From Acetohalobium arabaticum DSM 5501 (GTDB lineage Bacteria; Bacillota; Halanaerobiia; Halobacteroidales; Acetohalobiaceae), in NCBI RefSeq assembly GCF_000144695.1, contig NC_014378.1, positions 2,229,289-2,293,288 on the forward strand: a stretch of 64,000 nucleotides of DNA. Reading direction: 5' to 3'. Shown piece by piece: positions 55,213-62,925 of this stretch; position 1 is the first letter of the stretch, and each line of letters starts with the position of its first letter. The notes beneath the pieces were generated by a model, which saw only the letters and a list, made by a program, of their open reading frames with translations, had not been told where the DNA came from and searched no databases. The position numbers and the translations under genes are program-made.

Positions 55213-55558
55213 ATTATTGCAAATAGTCAATATGTGTCTAGAGCAACTTTCATTGGTGATAACAATCTATTACAGATGGTCAATATACCTCTGGCGCGAC
55301 TCTTAATATTGTTAATTGAAATACTTTATTACAAATAGTCAATATGTCTCCGGAACGGCTAACTGTAATGTTTTGTTGCAAATAGTCAATATGTGTCTAG
55401 AGCGACTCTTAAAAAGAACTTGGAGCCATGGACGGCGGAAAGTTCTTTTTTGAGAGTGAGTGAGACAGGACGTCGAACGAACGGCAAGCGGCGGACACAT
55501 ATTGACTATCTCTGCAATATCATAAATGAATGGCAAGCGAAAGAAACATATTGACTAT
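55213..55558. repeat. Nested-hairpin repeat, copy 3, with tandem extra half-units
   Basis: The complete unit has a perfect 16-bp outer stem, ATAGTCAATATGTGTC (55382-55397) with GACACATATTGACTAT (55494-55509), and a perfect 11-bp inner stem, AAAAAGAACTT (55411-55421) with AAGTTCTTTTT (55440-55450), around the loop GGAGCCATGGACGGCGGA. Before it stand three additional left halves of the type TTRCARATRGTCAATATG (near 55217, 55270 and 55330). After it stands one additional right half (ATGAATGGCAAGCG... ACATATTGACTATA, 55526-55558). The array fills the gap between lptD and a hypothetical gene. Confidence 0.88.
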
Positions 55559-55619
55559 ACAATTCTATATCCGCAAATAATTATCCTGTAAGTAAATTTT
55601 CCTTTTCTTAACACAAATT

Positions 55620-55658
55620 AAGATACCTGAAATAGCCTAACTGCTATTCAGGTATCTT
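55620..55658 (-). terminator. Strong hairpin after the hypothetical secreted protein gene
   Basis: AAGATACCTGAAATAG (55620-55635) pairs with CTATTCAGGTATCTT (55644-55658), 15 bp with one bulge and an 8-nt loop. On the minus strand it is followed by AATTTGTG, a poor T-tract. It lies about 40 bp beyond the stop at 55700. Confidence 0.6.
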
Positions 55659-55699
55659 GGAAGCTAACTTAATTATTAGATTAATCAGCACTACCTTTA

Positions 55700-56689
55700 T
55701 TACTCTCTACCACTTTTATTCTTCTCTTTTAGCTTATCATCCATATTCTCTTTCATTCCCGGACGAATCGGCAGTCCAAAAGCAACTGTCGGAACTTTTG
55801 TTTCAACAAAGAAAGGCTGCCCGGGCTTGATCACCTCTTCTTCTCCCTTGACAAAGTAACCGGTTACCAGACCAACCGGACCTAAGACAGCCGTTCCTAA
55901 AATACTGGCTCCTAGAGCTAATTTCATAGATTTATTCTTCTCAGCAGCCTTTTCATCCAGGATAAGCCTCAGCTCTGTATTGTCCAGTAGATTAATCTCA
56001 TTAAAGCTTAATTTAATCTTGCCGTCCTGGCCGAAGTTCTTAGCCTTCTCTACTGACTCCACAGTAGCAGTTCCTACACTACCAGCCGGCAGTACTAATC
56101 TGCCGTCTACCAATAAATCCTCCACTACTCTATACTTAATTTCTCGGCTTTCACTTATATTATCAGAACTTACCTTCTCCAAAAACTCTATCTTAACTAA
56201 GGATTGGGCCGGAATTTCTATTTCCTTTACCTTAATCTTGCCCTCAGGCAGACTGTAATTAATTAAGTTACCCATCCGGCTGGAGATCGAGCCTGACTGC
56301 TTCTCGCCTAACAGCAGCTTCTCTAAATTAATTAACCGCTCCTTAATCGGCCCCTGTTCTACTCGCTGCTGGAGAGTCCACTCCAAAGCTCCGATCGTAA
56401 AACAGAGCGAAGGCCGGTGGGGCTGATTGGACAAGACTAGATTAAAGATACGCTCGCCCCGTTCTATTAAGGAACCGGACATCTTTCTTCCGTATAACTG
56501 CTTCTCTAAATCCTTAATCCGCTGCAATAAAGATTCTTCTCCCTCTTTATTACGGCCGTATAGCTTCTTTTCTACCTGCTGTAGCTTACTTAAAGAAAAG
56601 CTGGGCTGTAGGTCTTCAGCCTGTAGATTTAAGCTTACTACTGGTACCACTAATAGAATTATTAATCCGATAGATAGCGCCTTCTTCAT
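55700..56689 (-). CDS. Secreted protein with LYG-type helical repeats (unknown function)
   Basis: 329 residues from ATG 56689 (GGAGG 7 nt upstream). After the signal peptide (IGLIILLVVPVVSLNLQA) come three related helical units of the pattern LE(K)xLYGRxxxGSLxxR (near residues 25, 47 and 125). They are followed by a beta-rich region (LVKIEFLEKVS, VVEDLLVDGRLVLPAGSVGTATV) and a glycine-rich hydrophobic segment (LALGASILGTAVLGPVGLVTGYFV) that could cross or insert into a membrane. I do not recognise a named family. Its place between lptD and outer membrane protein genes suggests an envelope role. Confidence 0.65.
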   Translation of the reverse strand: MKKALSIGLIILLVVPVVSLNLQAEDLQPSFSLSKLQQVEKKLYGRNKEGEESLLQRIKDLEKQLYGRKMSGSLIERGERIFNLVLSNQPHRPSLCFTIGALEWTLQQRVEQGPIKERLINLEKLLLGEKQSGSISSRMGNLINYSLPEGKIKVKEIEIPAQSLVKIEFLEKVSSDNISESREIKYRVVEDLLVDGRLVLPAGSVGTATVESVEKAKNFGQDGKIKLSFNEINLLDNTELRLILDEKAAEKNKSMKLALGASILGTAVLGPVGLVTGYFVKGEEEVIKPGQPFFVETKVPTVAFGLPIRPGMKENMDDKLKEKNKSGRE

Positions 56690-56702
56690 TCTGCTTGACC
56701 TC

Positions 56703-57644
56703 CTAAAATTTAAATTCCAATTCAACATTTGCTTCCTTAGGCTTTAAGCTTTCCCAGATTTCTTGTGAACCATCTGCTTCATTCTTATCACTTAATTGAT
56801 AACCCAACTTCACACTGGTGTCATCATTTACATATAAATCCAGTCCTAAATCCAGCAGTTTAGATTCAAAATTAGAATCTTTACCAACCTTATCCCCTGC
56901 TTCATCATCTATCATAGTATAAATTGCCTTCAGTTTAGCAAAATCATTAATGCCGATTTCAACTCCGGTTGAGTTTAGCCGCTTCTCCTCTAGCTCCTCT
57001 ATCTGATACTGGAAAGCAATCTGTTCTGCATCATCATTATACTTAACTCCTACCACAGTAGTAGTCGCCTCGTCATCTGCAGAATCTTCTTTAAAATAAT
57101 TAGCAAAAACAGAAGTCCGCTCTGAAGTATCATAATCAATTCCGATCTTCTGAATATTCTCCATCGATTCTTCACTGCTGTCAAGCTTCTTATCTGTGCT
57201 ATCCATTCCAGCTAAATTATAGCCGTCACTCTTCTGTTCTCCGGTTAAATAATAGCCGGCATTGAGGTTTAATCTATGGTTTAATTTATAATCTATATCA
57301 AAACCTAAATTCGAATCCATTCTACCCTCAGTAAGCTCATAGCTGCCGTCCACCAAAACTCCCGGCAGAACAGCCAGCTCCAGCCCTGTCTTCTTTTGTA
57401 CTATAATCTCTTCTTTAGAAAAGAAATCAATCTTATCATCTATTTTTTTCTGATTCTCATAGAAGGTAATTCCCTTAACTAACTTCTTTCCTTCTTGAAC
57501 CTCATCATCTGTTGTTGAATTCATCACTTCCTCTTTTAAGTTAGTCTCAAAGAGGGATAAAGAGTCTGGATTAGACGCCTGAGTCCATGTTGAAGCCAGG
57601 ACCAATAATACAATAAAAATTATTAAAGTATAATATCTCTTCAT
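56703..57644 (-). CDS. Putative outer membrane beta-barrel protein
   Basis: 313 residues with a signal peptide (YTLIIFIVLLVLASTWTQA). The rest alternates polar and hydrophobic residues in strand-like blocks (LNLNAGYYLTGEQ, TSVFANYFKEDSA, VKLGYQLSD) and ends NVELEFKF, whose terminal phenylalanine is typical of barrel proteins recognised by BamA. It lies between the SLH porin gene and a secreted protein gene. Small barrel of unknown function; its ribosome site is weak. Confidence 0.72.
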   Translation of the reverse strand: MKRYYTLIIFIVLLVLASTWTQASNPDSLSLFETNLKEEVMNSTTDDEVQEGKKLVKGITFYENQKKIDDKIDFFSKEEIIVQKKTGLELAVLPGVLVDGSYELTEGRMDSNLGFDIDYKLNHRLNLNAGYYLTGEQKSDGYNLAGMDSTDKKLDSSEESMENIQKIGIDYDTSERTSVFANYFKEDSADDEATTTVVGVKYNDDAEQIAFQYQIEELEEKRLNSTGVEIGINDFAKLKAIYTMIDDEAGDKVGKDSNFESKLLDLGLDLYVNDDTSVKLGYQLSDKNEADGSQEIWESLKPKEANVELEFKF

Positions 57645-57727
57645 GGCTATCGATCATCTAAAATGACCTTCTACCCCTCCTTTCGTGGTTTTAGTATGTA
57701 TTATAGAATGTATTCTAGATTAAACAT

Positions 57728-57740
57728 CAAATCCCTTCAT
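57728..57740 (-). promoter_or_regulatory. Shared upstream motif ATGAAGGGATTTG (site 4)
   Basis: On the minus strand the motif lies 84 nt before ATG 57644, followed by TTGATG and, 19 nt on, TATAAT. It may form a promoter with a slightly long spacer. It sits just past the terminator of the SLH porin gene. Confidence 0.4.
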
Positions 57741-57751
57741 ATGAAGAAAAT

Positions 57752-57778
57752 AAAAAGCCTCCGGAGTTACCCGGAGGC
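57752..57778 (-). terminator. Rho-independent terminator of the SLH porin gene
   Basis: A perfect 8-bp GC-rich stem, GCCTCCGG (57757-57764) with CCGGAGGC (57771-57778), is followed on the minus strand by TTTTTA. It lies 24 nt after the stop at 57802. Confidence 0.92.
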
Positions 57779-57801
57779 CAGTAGTCAAGTTAAACACCTG
57801 C

Positions 57802-59490
57802 TTAGAATTTGATGTTAAGTTCTCCATTGATGGATTCAGCTTTATAATCTTCCTCAGCTGAAGTTCCATTATTCTCAAAGTCTAATACTCGGTAGTTAAC
57901 TCCAACAGTAGTACTATCAGTTAATTTATGGTCAGCACCTACTGCATAGTAAGTTCTTTCAGTATCTTTAGTTCCTTGTACAGTTTCGTACTGAACATCA
58001 CCAGTTACAGCAGTAGCATCAGTTAGAGCATACTCATTTCTGATGTCTAAAGTGCTTGTCTCTTCGCCATTATCAATATCTTCTAATTCATAATCCACGA
58101 CAGTAGCTAACTTATTATCAAAGTAACTACCTTCTAAACCAGCATTAAGAGTTGTTGTATCGTTGTCAGCATCAGCTAATTCATAACTACCGGATAGAGT
58201 AGTAGTTTCATCTACAGCATACTTAGCTCCTACTTCAGTAGTGAAGATATCTTCATTAGCCAATTCTTCATCTTCTACACTGGCAAAGACATTAAGTCCC
58301 GGAGCTACGTCCATATCACCAGCAACTCTAACTCCTTTGATACCTGGTTCGTAGTCTTCTCCAGCATCATAAATGTCATCATCAGCTTTGAGAGTATTAA
58401 CTACTTCAAAGTTTTCTCCTACTTTCTTATACCCAACAGTAGTATTGATGCCTGCTAACTTAGTAGCTACTTCGCCATCTACTAAATAGTTATTCTCTTG
58501 ATCATTATCAAAGGCAAAGTACTTAACATTAGAATCTACTTCCGGCATTAACTCAGTTGCAGCAGTTACGCCGTAGATTCCTTCCTCATCAGCTTCAAGA
58601 TATTGACCAGTCACATCGATTCCAGCAATATTTCTAGCTGCTTCAAGTCCTAAGATGTCTTGAGCATCACTTTGATCTGCAGTATCATCATCCTGTCCTT
58701 TAAAGACCATTAAGTCTGTGTCAAACAGATTAGCTGTTGCTTCTATACCTTCCACATCTTCTTCATTATAGAAGTAATCAGTTACGTGGTAATCCTCAAA
58801 GTCACCTATTCTCAATCCGTAGTTAGGATTAGTAACTGCCAATAAAGCATTATCTAAACTAAGCTCCTTAGAATCTTCATCTTTAGTTTGGCCATCCCAG
58901 CTAGTAAAGTCGCCAAAGCCGTCAGTAATTGTGTCTAAAGTCAAAGTCACGTTAGTATTCTCATCAACAATTGTCTGAATGTCAAAGTCAAACTCCTGCT
59001 TTAGCTCTTCTTGGGCCGGAGCATCATCATCTAAAGTGTCATCCCAATCTTCCCAATACTGATCTTCATTACCAGTAATAGTTCCCTCTACATTAGTATC
59101 AGTAAAGACTGTAGTAGCTTCTCCACCGATCTTAACATTGAGTCCTTTATCCTCTAAAGCAGTAACTCTATTATCCAAAGCTGCTAGTTCATCACTAAAC
59201 TCAGCAGTTAAGGCCTCTGCTGCTTCCATTACCTTATCTGTGGCTTCTCCTTCTTCTACCTGAGAAGAAATTCTAGCAGCAATAACTGCCATCTCATAAC
59301 GAGTTAACTTCTCATCTCCTTTAAAGGTACCGTCTTCATATCCTGTAACAATTCCTGCTTCACTTACTTCTTTGATTGCATCATACGCCCAGTGGTCAGC
59401 CGGTACATCAGTAAATGGACTAGCCATTACCGGTGTAGCCAGCGCTAAAATCATTGCTATAGCTAATACAATAGATACTTTCTTCGTCAT
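57802..59490 (-). CDS. SLH-domain outer membrane porin (OmpM-like)
   Basis: 562 residues. A signal peptide (VSIVLAIAMILALATPVMA) is followed by one S-layer homology domain (FTDVPADHWAYDAIKEVSEAGIVTGYEDGTFKGDEKLTRYEMAVIAAR, about residues 25-72), a helical coiled coil (about 80-115, ELAALDNRVTALEDKG), then a long acidic beta-barrel ending GELNIKF. This SLH-coil-barrel layout is that of OmpM/Omp-alpha proteins, which tether the outer membrane to peptidoglycan in diderm Firmicutes. The gene has a strong ribosome site (GGGGGA), its own terminator and a long conserved-looking leader, so it is probably highly expressed. Confidence 0.93.
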   Translation of the reverse strand: MTKKVSIVLAIAMILALATPVMASPFTDVPADHWAYDAIKEVSEAGIVTGYEDGTFKGDEKLTRYEMAVIAARISSQVEEGEATDKVMEAAEALTAEFSDELAALDNRVTALEDKGLNVKIGGEATTVFTDTNVEGTITGNEDQYWEDWDDTLDDDAPAQEELKQEFDFDIQTIVDENTNVTLTLDTITDGFGDFTSWDGQTKDEDSKELSLDNALLAVTNPNYGLRIGDFEDYHVTDYFYNEEDVEGIEATANLFDTDLMVFKGQDDDTADQSDAQDILGLEAARNIAGIDVTGQYLEADEEGIYGVTAATELMPEVDSNVKYFAFDNDQENNYLVDGEVATKLAGINTTVGYKKVGENFEVVNTLKADDDIYDAGEDYEPGIKGVRVAGDMDVAPGLNVFASVEDEELANEDIFTTEVGAKYAVDETTTLSGSYELADADNDTTTLNAGLEGSYFDNKLATVVDYELEDIDNGEETSTLDIRNEYALTDATAVTGDVQYETVQGTKDTERTYYAVGADHKLTDSTTVGVNYRVLDFENNGTSAEEDYKAESINGELNIKF

Positions 59491-59696
59491 TTTCTTGTCC
59501 CCCTAGATTATTTAGTAGTTGATTTTTGGTTGTATTTTACTTTAGCTTAGCTACTTATTTCTATATAGAGGGGATCTCAGAAAACGAGTGACCAAGTTTC
59601 CTCTTTTCCGATAACCCTGTCTAATATAGTTTTTAGCCTAGCTAAAGTAGTTTAATTAACATCACCTTTAAGTATCCGCCGTAGGTATCCGGGGTT

Positions 59697-59708
59697 TCAC
59701 CTCCTTTC
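59697..59708 (-). promoter_or_regulatory. Solitary STAB-SD-like sequence in the porin leader
   Basis: The minus strand reads GAAAGGAGGTGA, a 12-nt perfect complement of the 16S rRNA 3' tail, more than 200 nt before the porin start. Only a 10-codon frame (GTG AAA CCC ... TAA) begins there, overlapping the site itself. Ribosome binding at such sites is known to protect long mRNA leaders (cry3A STAB-SD, GAAAGGAGG). Confidence 0.55.
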
Positions 59709-59837
59709 CTGCCCAGCGACTTAACTTAAAAGTGAAAATTTATTGGCTAAAATAAGTGGTTAACTGAATAACGGAATAACAGAATATGTAACTTATTTAC
59801 TTTATCTGTTTTGTTCTATATTATTATTTCTACTTAA

Positions 59838-59844
59838 TTCGACA
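59838..59844 (-). promoter_or_regulatory. Spo0A-box-like sequence upstream of the SLH porin gene
   Basis: TGTCGAA on the minus strand (TTCGACA on plus) is an exact match to the Spo0A 0A-box consensus, in the context TGCAGGAATATGTCGAATTA. A 7-nt match can occur by chance, and the promoter elements around it are not clear. Confidence 0.35.
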
Positions 59845-59978
59845 TATTCCTGCAAAAAAATTGAAGAAAAAGTTGGAAACTTACATTTTCACAAACAGCT
59901 TAAATCTTAAGTCTAATTTAATTATTGTCTAACTTAATTATTCTCCGCTACCTGCCTGAATCCTCTTGATAAATTAAA

Positions 59979-60022
59979 CCAAAAAAGACAGAATCCTCTG
60001 CAGATAGAAATCCACAGAGGAT
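59979..60022 (-). terminator. Rho-independent terminator of the Lpt operon
   Basis: ATCCTCTG (59993-60000) pairs with CAGAGGAT (60015-60022); on the minus strand the stem is followed by TCTGTCTTTTTTGG. It lies about 140 bp beyond the stop at 60163, with a repeat copy in between. Confidence 0.75.
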
Positions 60023-60073
60023 GAAGTAAATTATGTAAGTAATCAACTTTTTAATTTGCAGCAATTCTTACTA

Positions 60074-60158
60074 TTTCTCCGGAGCGACTCTTAAAATTAG
60101 CCCGAAGCTACGACGGCGGAAGGGCTAATTTTTGAGAATGAATGAGACAGGACGTCGA
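60074..60158. repeat. Nested-hairpin repeat, copy 4 (right side truncated)
   Basis: The inner stem AAAATTAGCCC (60093-60103) pairs perfectly with GGGCTAATTTT (60122-60132) around GAAGCTACGACGGCGGA. The conserved flanks GGAGCGACTCTT and TTTGAGAATGAATGAGACAG then GACGTCG are present, but the outer right half is missing; sequence similarity ends at about 60157, six bases before the stop of the adjacent gene. Confidence 0.82.
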
Positions 60159-60162
60159 TTGA

Positions 60163-60546
60163 TTATTCTGCCAAATATCTTCGGATTAAAATAACTGCTA
60201 CATAACCATCAACAGCCTCTGGCGGAGTCTGAAAGGAAGTCGGCACTAATCTACGCCAGCTGCTGGGAGGATTGGACTGCCAGTAAAGTTTCCTGGCTTC
60301 CAGAGTAGAATTGGTTTCATCCACCTGATGAATCTCAAATCCATCAGAGTCCAGCCTATCAAGCAGTTCTGATGATGAAGTCCCATCCCCAATAACTATT
60401 TTATTCACTCTATACTCTGCTATTAGCTCTTCAATCCTGTCAAGTATCCGGTCTGTAGCCACTACTTCACAGATCTCTATCTCTTCCTTATCTATCATCA
60501 AAGCCAGGCCGCATTTGTCACGGCCGGGGTCTATACCTAAGATCAC
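60163..60546 (-). CDS. RNase-H-fold protein (RuvC/YqgF-like), unknown function
   Basis: 127 residues from GTG 60546 (AGAGGTG upstream). MILGIDPGRDKCGLALM is the first strand and acidic residue of the RNase-H/resolvase fold, IVIGDGTSS the second acidic strand region and PEAVDGYVAVILIRRYL the last acidic helix. It resembles resolvase-like domains but is shorter than RuvC (about 170 residues). It ends the Lpt operon, 5 bp after the DUF3084 gene. Its role with LPS transport genes is unclear. Confidence 0.72.
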   Translation of the reverse strand: MILGIDPGRDKCGLALMIDKEEIEICEVVATDRILDRIEELIAEYRVNKIVIGDGTSSSELLDRLDSDGFEIHQVDETNSTLEARKLYWQSNPPSSWRRLVPTSFQTPPEAVDGYVAVILIRRYLAE

Positions 60547-60551
60547 TCAGC

Positions 60552-61787
60552 TCACCTCTCTTTGGACTGCACAACAAACTCAATATTCGAAGTTAATGAA
60601 TCACTACGCCAGATATCCTCTAGTGCTACTATCTCAATTATCACCGGCTTCTCAGCCTGATTGATCCGTTCAAATAAGGAATAAAAACGGCTAAAGCCTA
60701 AGCTGCCTACCTTTCCCTGACCATCAGGAATTAAACCGTCCTTGATTGCCTGACCGTTAACCTCTGTTAAGAAAGTCTCAATCTTTCCTTCTAACTGCTT
60801 TAAAGAACCGACTTCTTCAATCTCCGTCTGGGCTACTACTTCATCCTGTTGATAAACTTGATAATCTTCATATAATTTAAACTTAGCTAATACTTCTTCA
60901 TCCTTTAGAGTATTCTTCTGCGCAATTAAGCGGACTACCATTCGTTCACCCTGCTGATGCAGCAGTTTAGCCGTCTGGAGTAGATCCTCTTCATACATCT
61001 TGATTACGCGTTTGCTGCCCTGTTTTTCAATTCCTCTATCCAAAGCAGCCTGATTGGCTTCTACAATAAATTGATCCAGCTTATTAACTATCTCCTGGTC
61101 CGGCTGGCCGCCCTGAATCACCTTCGAAGAGATAACTTCACCCTTCTGATAAACTATATCACCTACCATTGAATCCAAATACTTCTGACCGACAAACTTC
61201 AGACTATAGGATAGGCTATTAACCTTCTCCTCTAATTTCTTCTTCTGGCCTGTTAAATCTTCAATCTTTTCTTCTAAGGAATTAACTTCCTGGCCTAAAT
61301 TATCAACTTTGGTAGCCAGCTTTTCTTTTACCTCTGTTAATTCAGTCAATTCCCCTTCGGTCTGCTTTAGCTTTTCTTGGGTAGCCTCATACTCAGAACT
61401 CGTCTCTTTTAGCTGTTTATTTATCTTCTCCTTCTGTTTCTTTAGAGAGGTTAACTCCTCTCCTTTAGCCTGAATCTGCTGCTGCATATCCTGTAGTTTA
61501 TTATCTTTAACCTCAACCTTATGGTTTAAAGTATTCAATTCCTTAACCATAGCCTGCATATTAAACAGGGCCATTCTAACTCCGCGGGAAGTAACCAATA
61601 ACAGAGTAATCGTAGTAGTAGCAATCAGAATTCCTGTCAGTATTGTTACTAAAATCGAAGTATGCCGCGGCCGCAAACCGAAAAGCGACAGACGCTTCCG
61701 TCCTACTTTCATTCCGATCTGATCACCGATATAGGCAATCAAACCGCTGATAAGAATTACAGCCGCAATTAAGATAGCATTATACAT
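60552..61787 (-). CDS. DUF3084 membrane coiled-coil protein
   Basis: 411 residues. Two N-terminal membrane helices (ILIAAVILISGLIAYIGDQIG and ILVTILTGILIATTTITLLLV) are joined by the basic GRKRLSLFGLRPRHTS turn typical of DUF3084. A long coiled coil (about residues 75-190, KQKEKINKQLKETSSEYEATQEKLKQTEGEL) and a mixed C-terminal domain follow. The family is conserved next to LPS or envelope genes in cyanobacteria and some Firmicutes (recollection); its function is unknown. The coil probably projects into the periplasm. Confidence 0.85.
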   Translation of the reverse strand: MYNAILIAAVILISGLIAYIGDQIGMKVGRKRLSLFGLRPRHTSILVTILTGILIATTTITLLLVTSRGVRMALFNMQAMVKELNTLNHKVEVKDNKLQDMQQQIQAKGEELTSLKKQKEKINKQLKETSSEYEATQEKLKQTEGELTELTEVKEKLATKVDNLGQEVNSLEEKIEDLTGQKKKLEEKVNSLSYSLKFVGQKYLDSMVGDIVYQKGEVISSKVIQGGQPDQEIVNKLDQFIVEANQAALDRGIEKQGSKRVIKMYEEDLLQTAKLLHQQGERMVVRLIAQKNTLKDEEVLAKFKLYEDYQVYQQDEVVAQTEIEEVGSLKQLEGKIETFLTEVNGQAIKDGLIPDGQGKVGSLGFSRFYSLFERINQAEKPVIIEIVALEDIWRSDSLTSNIEFVVQSKER

Positions 61788-61821
61788 TATTCTCCCTCCC
61801 TACTGGTTAGCCCCGCAGTGA

Positions 61822-62916
61822 TCAACGCGACATCTTGATTATTAAACCGGTTCCTACTAAACCAAAGATAATATTCTGAAGCCAGGCTCCCACCGCCGGC
61901 GGTAAAGTTCCGGTCTGGCCTAGAGTAGAACCGATAGTCATCAAGGTATAATAGATAAAGATAATTACAATACTCAATCCTAAACCGATAGAAGCTCCCG
62001 AACGGTTAGGCTGTAGCCCTAATGGTGCCCCAATTAACGCAAAGATGAAACAGGAAAACGGAATTGCATACCGCTGATAATACAACACCTTCAGAGAAGC
62101 TACATCCTTGCCTTCTTCCTCTTTTAAATTTATATGTCGATTCAGTTCTTCTATACTCATTTCGTCAGGATCCTTCTGGGCCCGAGAAATTTCTTTAGGC
62201 TCTCTATTCAGCTTCTTTACAGTATAAGTCTCAAACTCCATTGTCGGTACTTTATCTTTAGAATTCACATTATAGATGGTTCCGTCAATAAACTGCCACC
62301 GTTCATCTGTCCATCTAGCCCGTTTAGCTTCAATAACCTGAACTAACTTGCCATTCTGATAATCCTGAAGACTTACCTCCTCCATAGTCAGATCAGAACC
62401 ATCAAAGTGATAAGCATAAAAGATATAATCAATCTTTCCTGTCTTCTTATCCAGAGGGGCTATCCGCAGATTCTTCTGGGTGGTCGGCATCTTTTCCTGA
62501 TGCTTTATATTCCAGACTATCCTCCGGTAGGCATCCTTACTCTGGGGAACAATAGTCTCATTAGCCAGAATCGTCAGTCCGCTGAGCAGCAAAGCTACAA
62601 TCAACACCGGAATAATCAGCCTAATAAAGCTAACTCCTCCTGCCTTCAAAGCTACAACCTCACTATCACCCGACAGCCGACCAAAAGAGAGTAATGTAGC
62701 CAGCAGCATAGACATAGGAAAGGTCAGTACAATCACTTCCGGCAGGCTGAGTATAAATAACTGTCCAGCAGTAACTGCCGAAACTCCCCATTCAATCATC
62801 AAATCGGCCAGCTCAAACAGAATATCAGTCCCTACAAAGATACTGGTAAAGGCAAATATTCCAAATAATAGGGGAGATAATAATTCAGTTAATAGGTATC
62901 TATCTATTATCTTCAT
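61822..62916 (-). CDS. LPS export permease, LptF/LptG family
   Basis: 364 residues with six predicted membrane helices: MKIIDRYLLTELLSPLLFGIFAFTSIFV and LPEVIVLTFPMSMLLATLLSFGRLSGDSEVVALKAGGVSF at the N-terminus are the YjgP/YjgQ signature, and YAIPFSCFIFALIGAPLGLQPNRSGASIGLGLSIVIIFIYY is the C-terminal coupling region. The periplasmic beta-jellyroll lies in the middle. Only one permease gene is visible, so either it forms a homodimer or the partner is elsewhere. It works with LptB, encoded directly upstream. Confidence 0.94.
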   Translation of the reverse strand: MKIIDRYLLTELLSPLLFGIFAFTSIFVGTDILFELADLMIEWGVSAVTAGQLFILSLPEVIVLTFPMSMLLATLLSFGRLSGDSEVVALKAGGVSFIRLIIPVLIVALLLSGLTILANETIVPQSKDAYRRIVWNIKHQEKMPTTQKNLRIAPLDKKTGKIDYIFYAYHFDGSDLTMEEVSLQDYQNGKLVQVIEAKRARWTDERWQFIDGTIYNVNSKDKVPTMEFETYTVKKLNREPKEISRAQKDPDEMSIEELNRHINLKEEEGKDVASLKVLYYQRYAIPFSCFIFALIGAPLGLQPNRSGASIGLGLSIVIIFIYYTLMTIGSTLGQTGTLPPAVGAWLQNIIFGLVGTGLIIKMSR

Positions 62917-62925
62917 CCTGCCACC

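Larger units (their letters stand above)
59491..59850 (-). promoter_or_regulatory. Long 5' leader of the SLH porin gene
   Basis: The gap to the next gene is 672 bp. The leader holds a solitary Shine-Dalgarno block (59697-59708). It also holds a possible stem between CTTTAGCTTAGC (about 59540-59551) and GCCTAGCTAAAG (about 59636-59647), a 12-bp near match that would loop out roughly 85 nt. No open frame of useful length is present. The transcription start is not determined; a Spo0A-like box lies at 59838-59844. Confidence 0.5.

Noticed and set aside
54256..55306. Several plus-strand frames opposite lptD (for example 54256-54615 and 54932-55306)
   Set aside because: They mirror the lptD coding strand; lptD has a signal peptide, OstA domain and barrel pattern.
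59521..59850. Considered as a known riboswitch class in the porin leader
   Set aside because: I could not match any conserved riboswitch core; only a long-range stem and a solitary Shine-Dalgarno block are evident.
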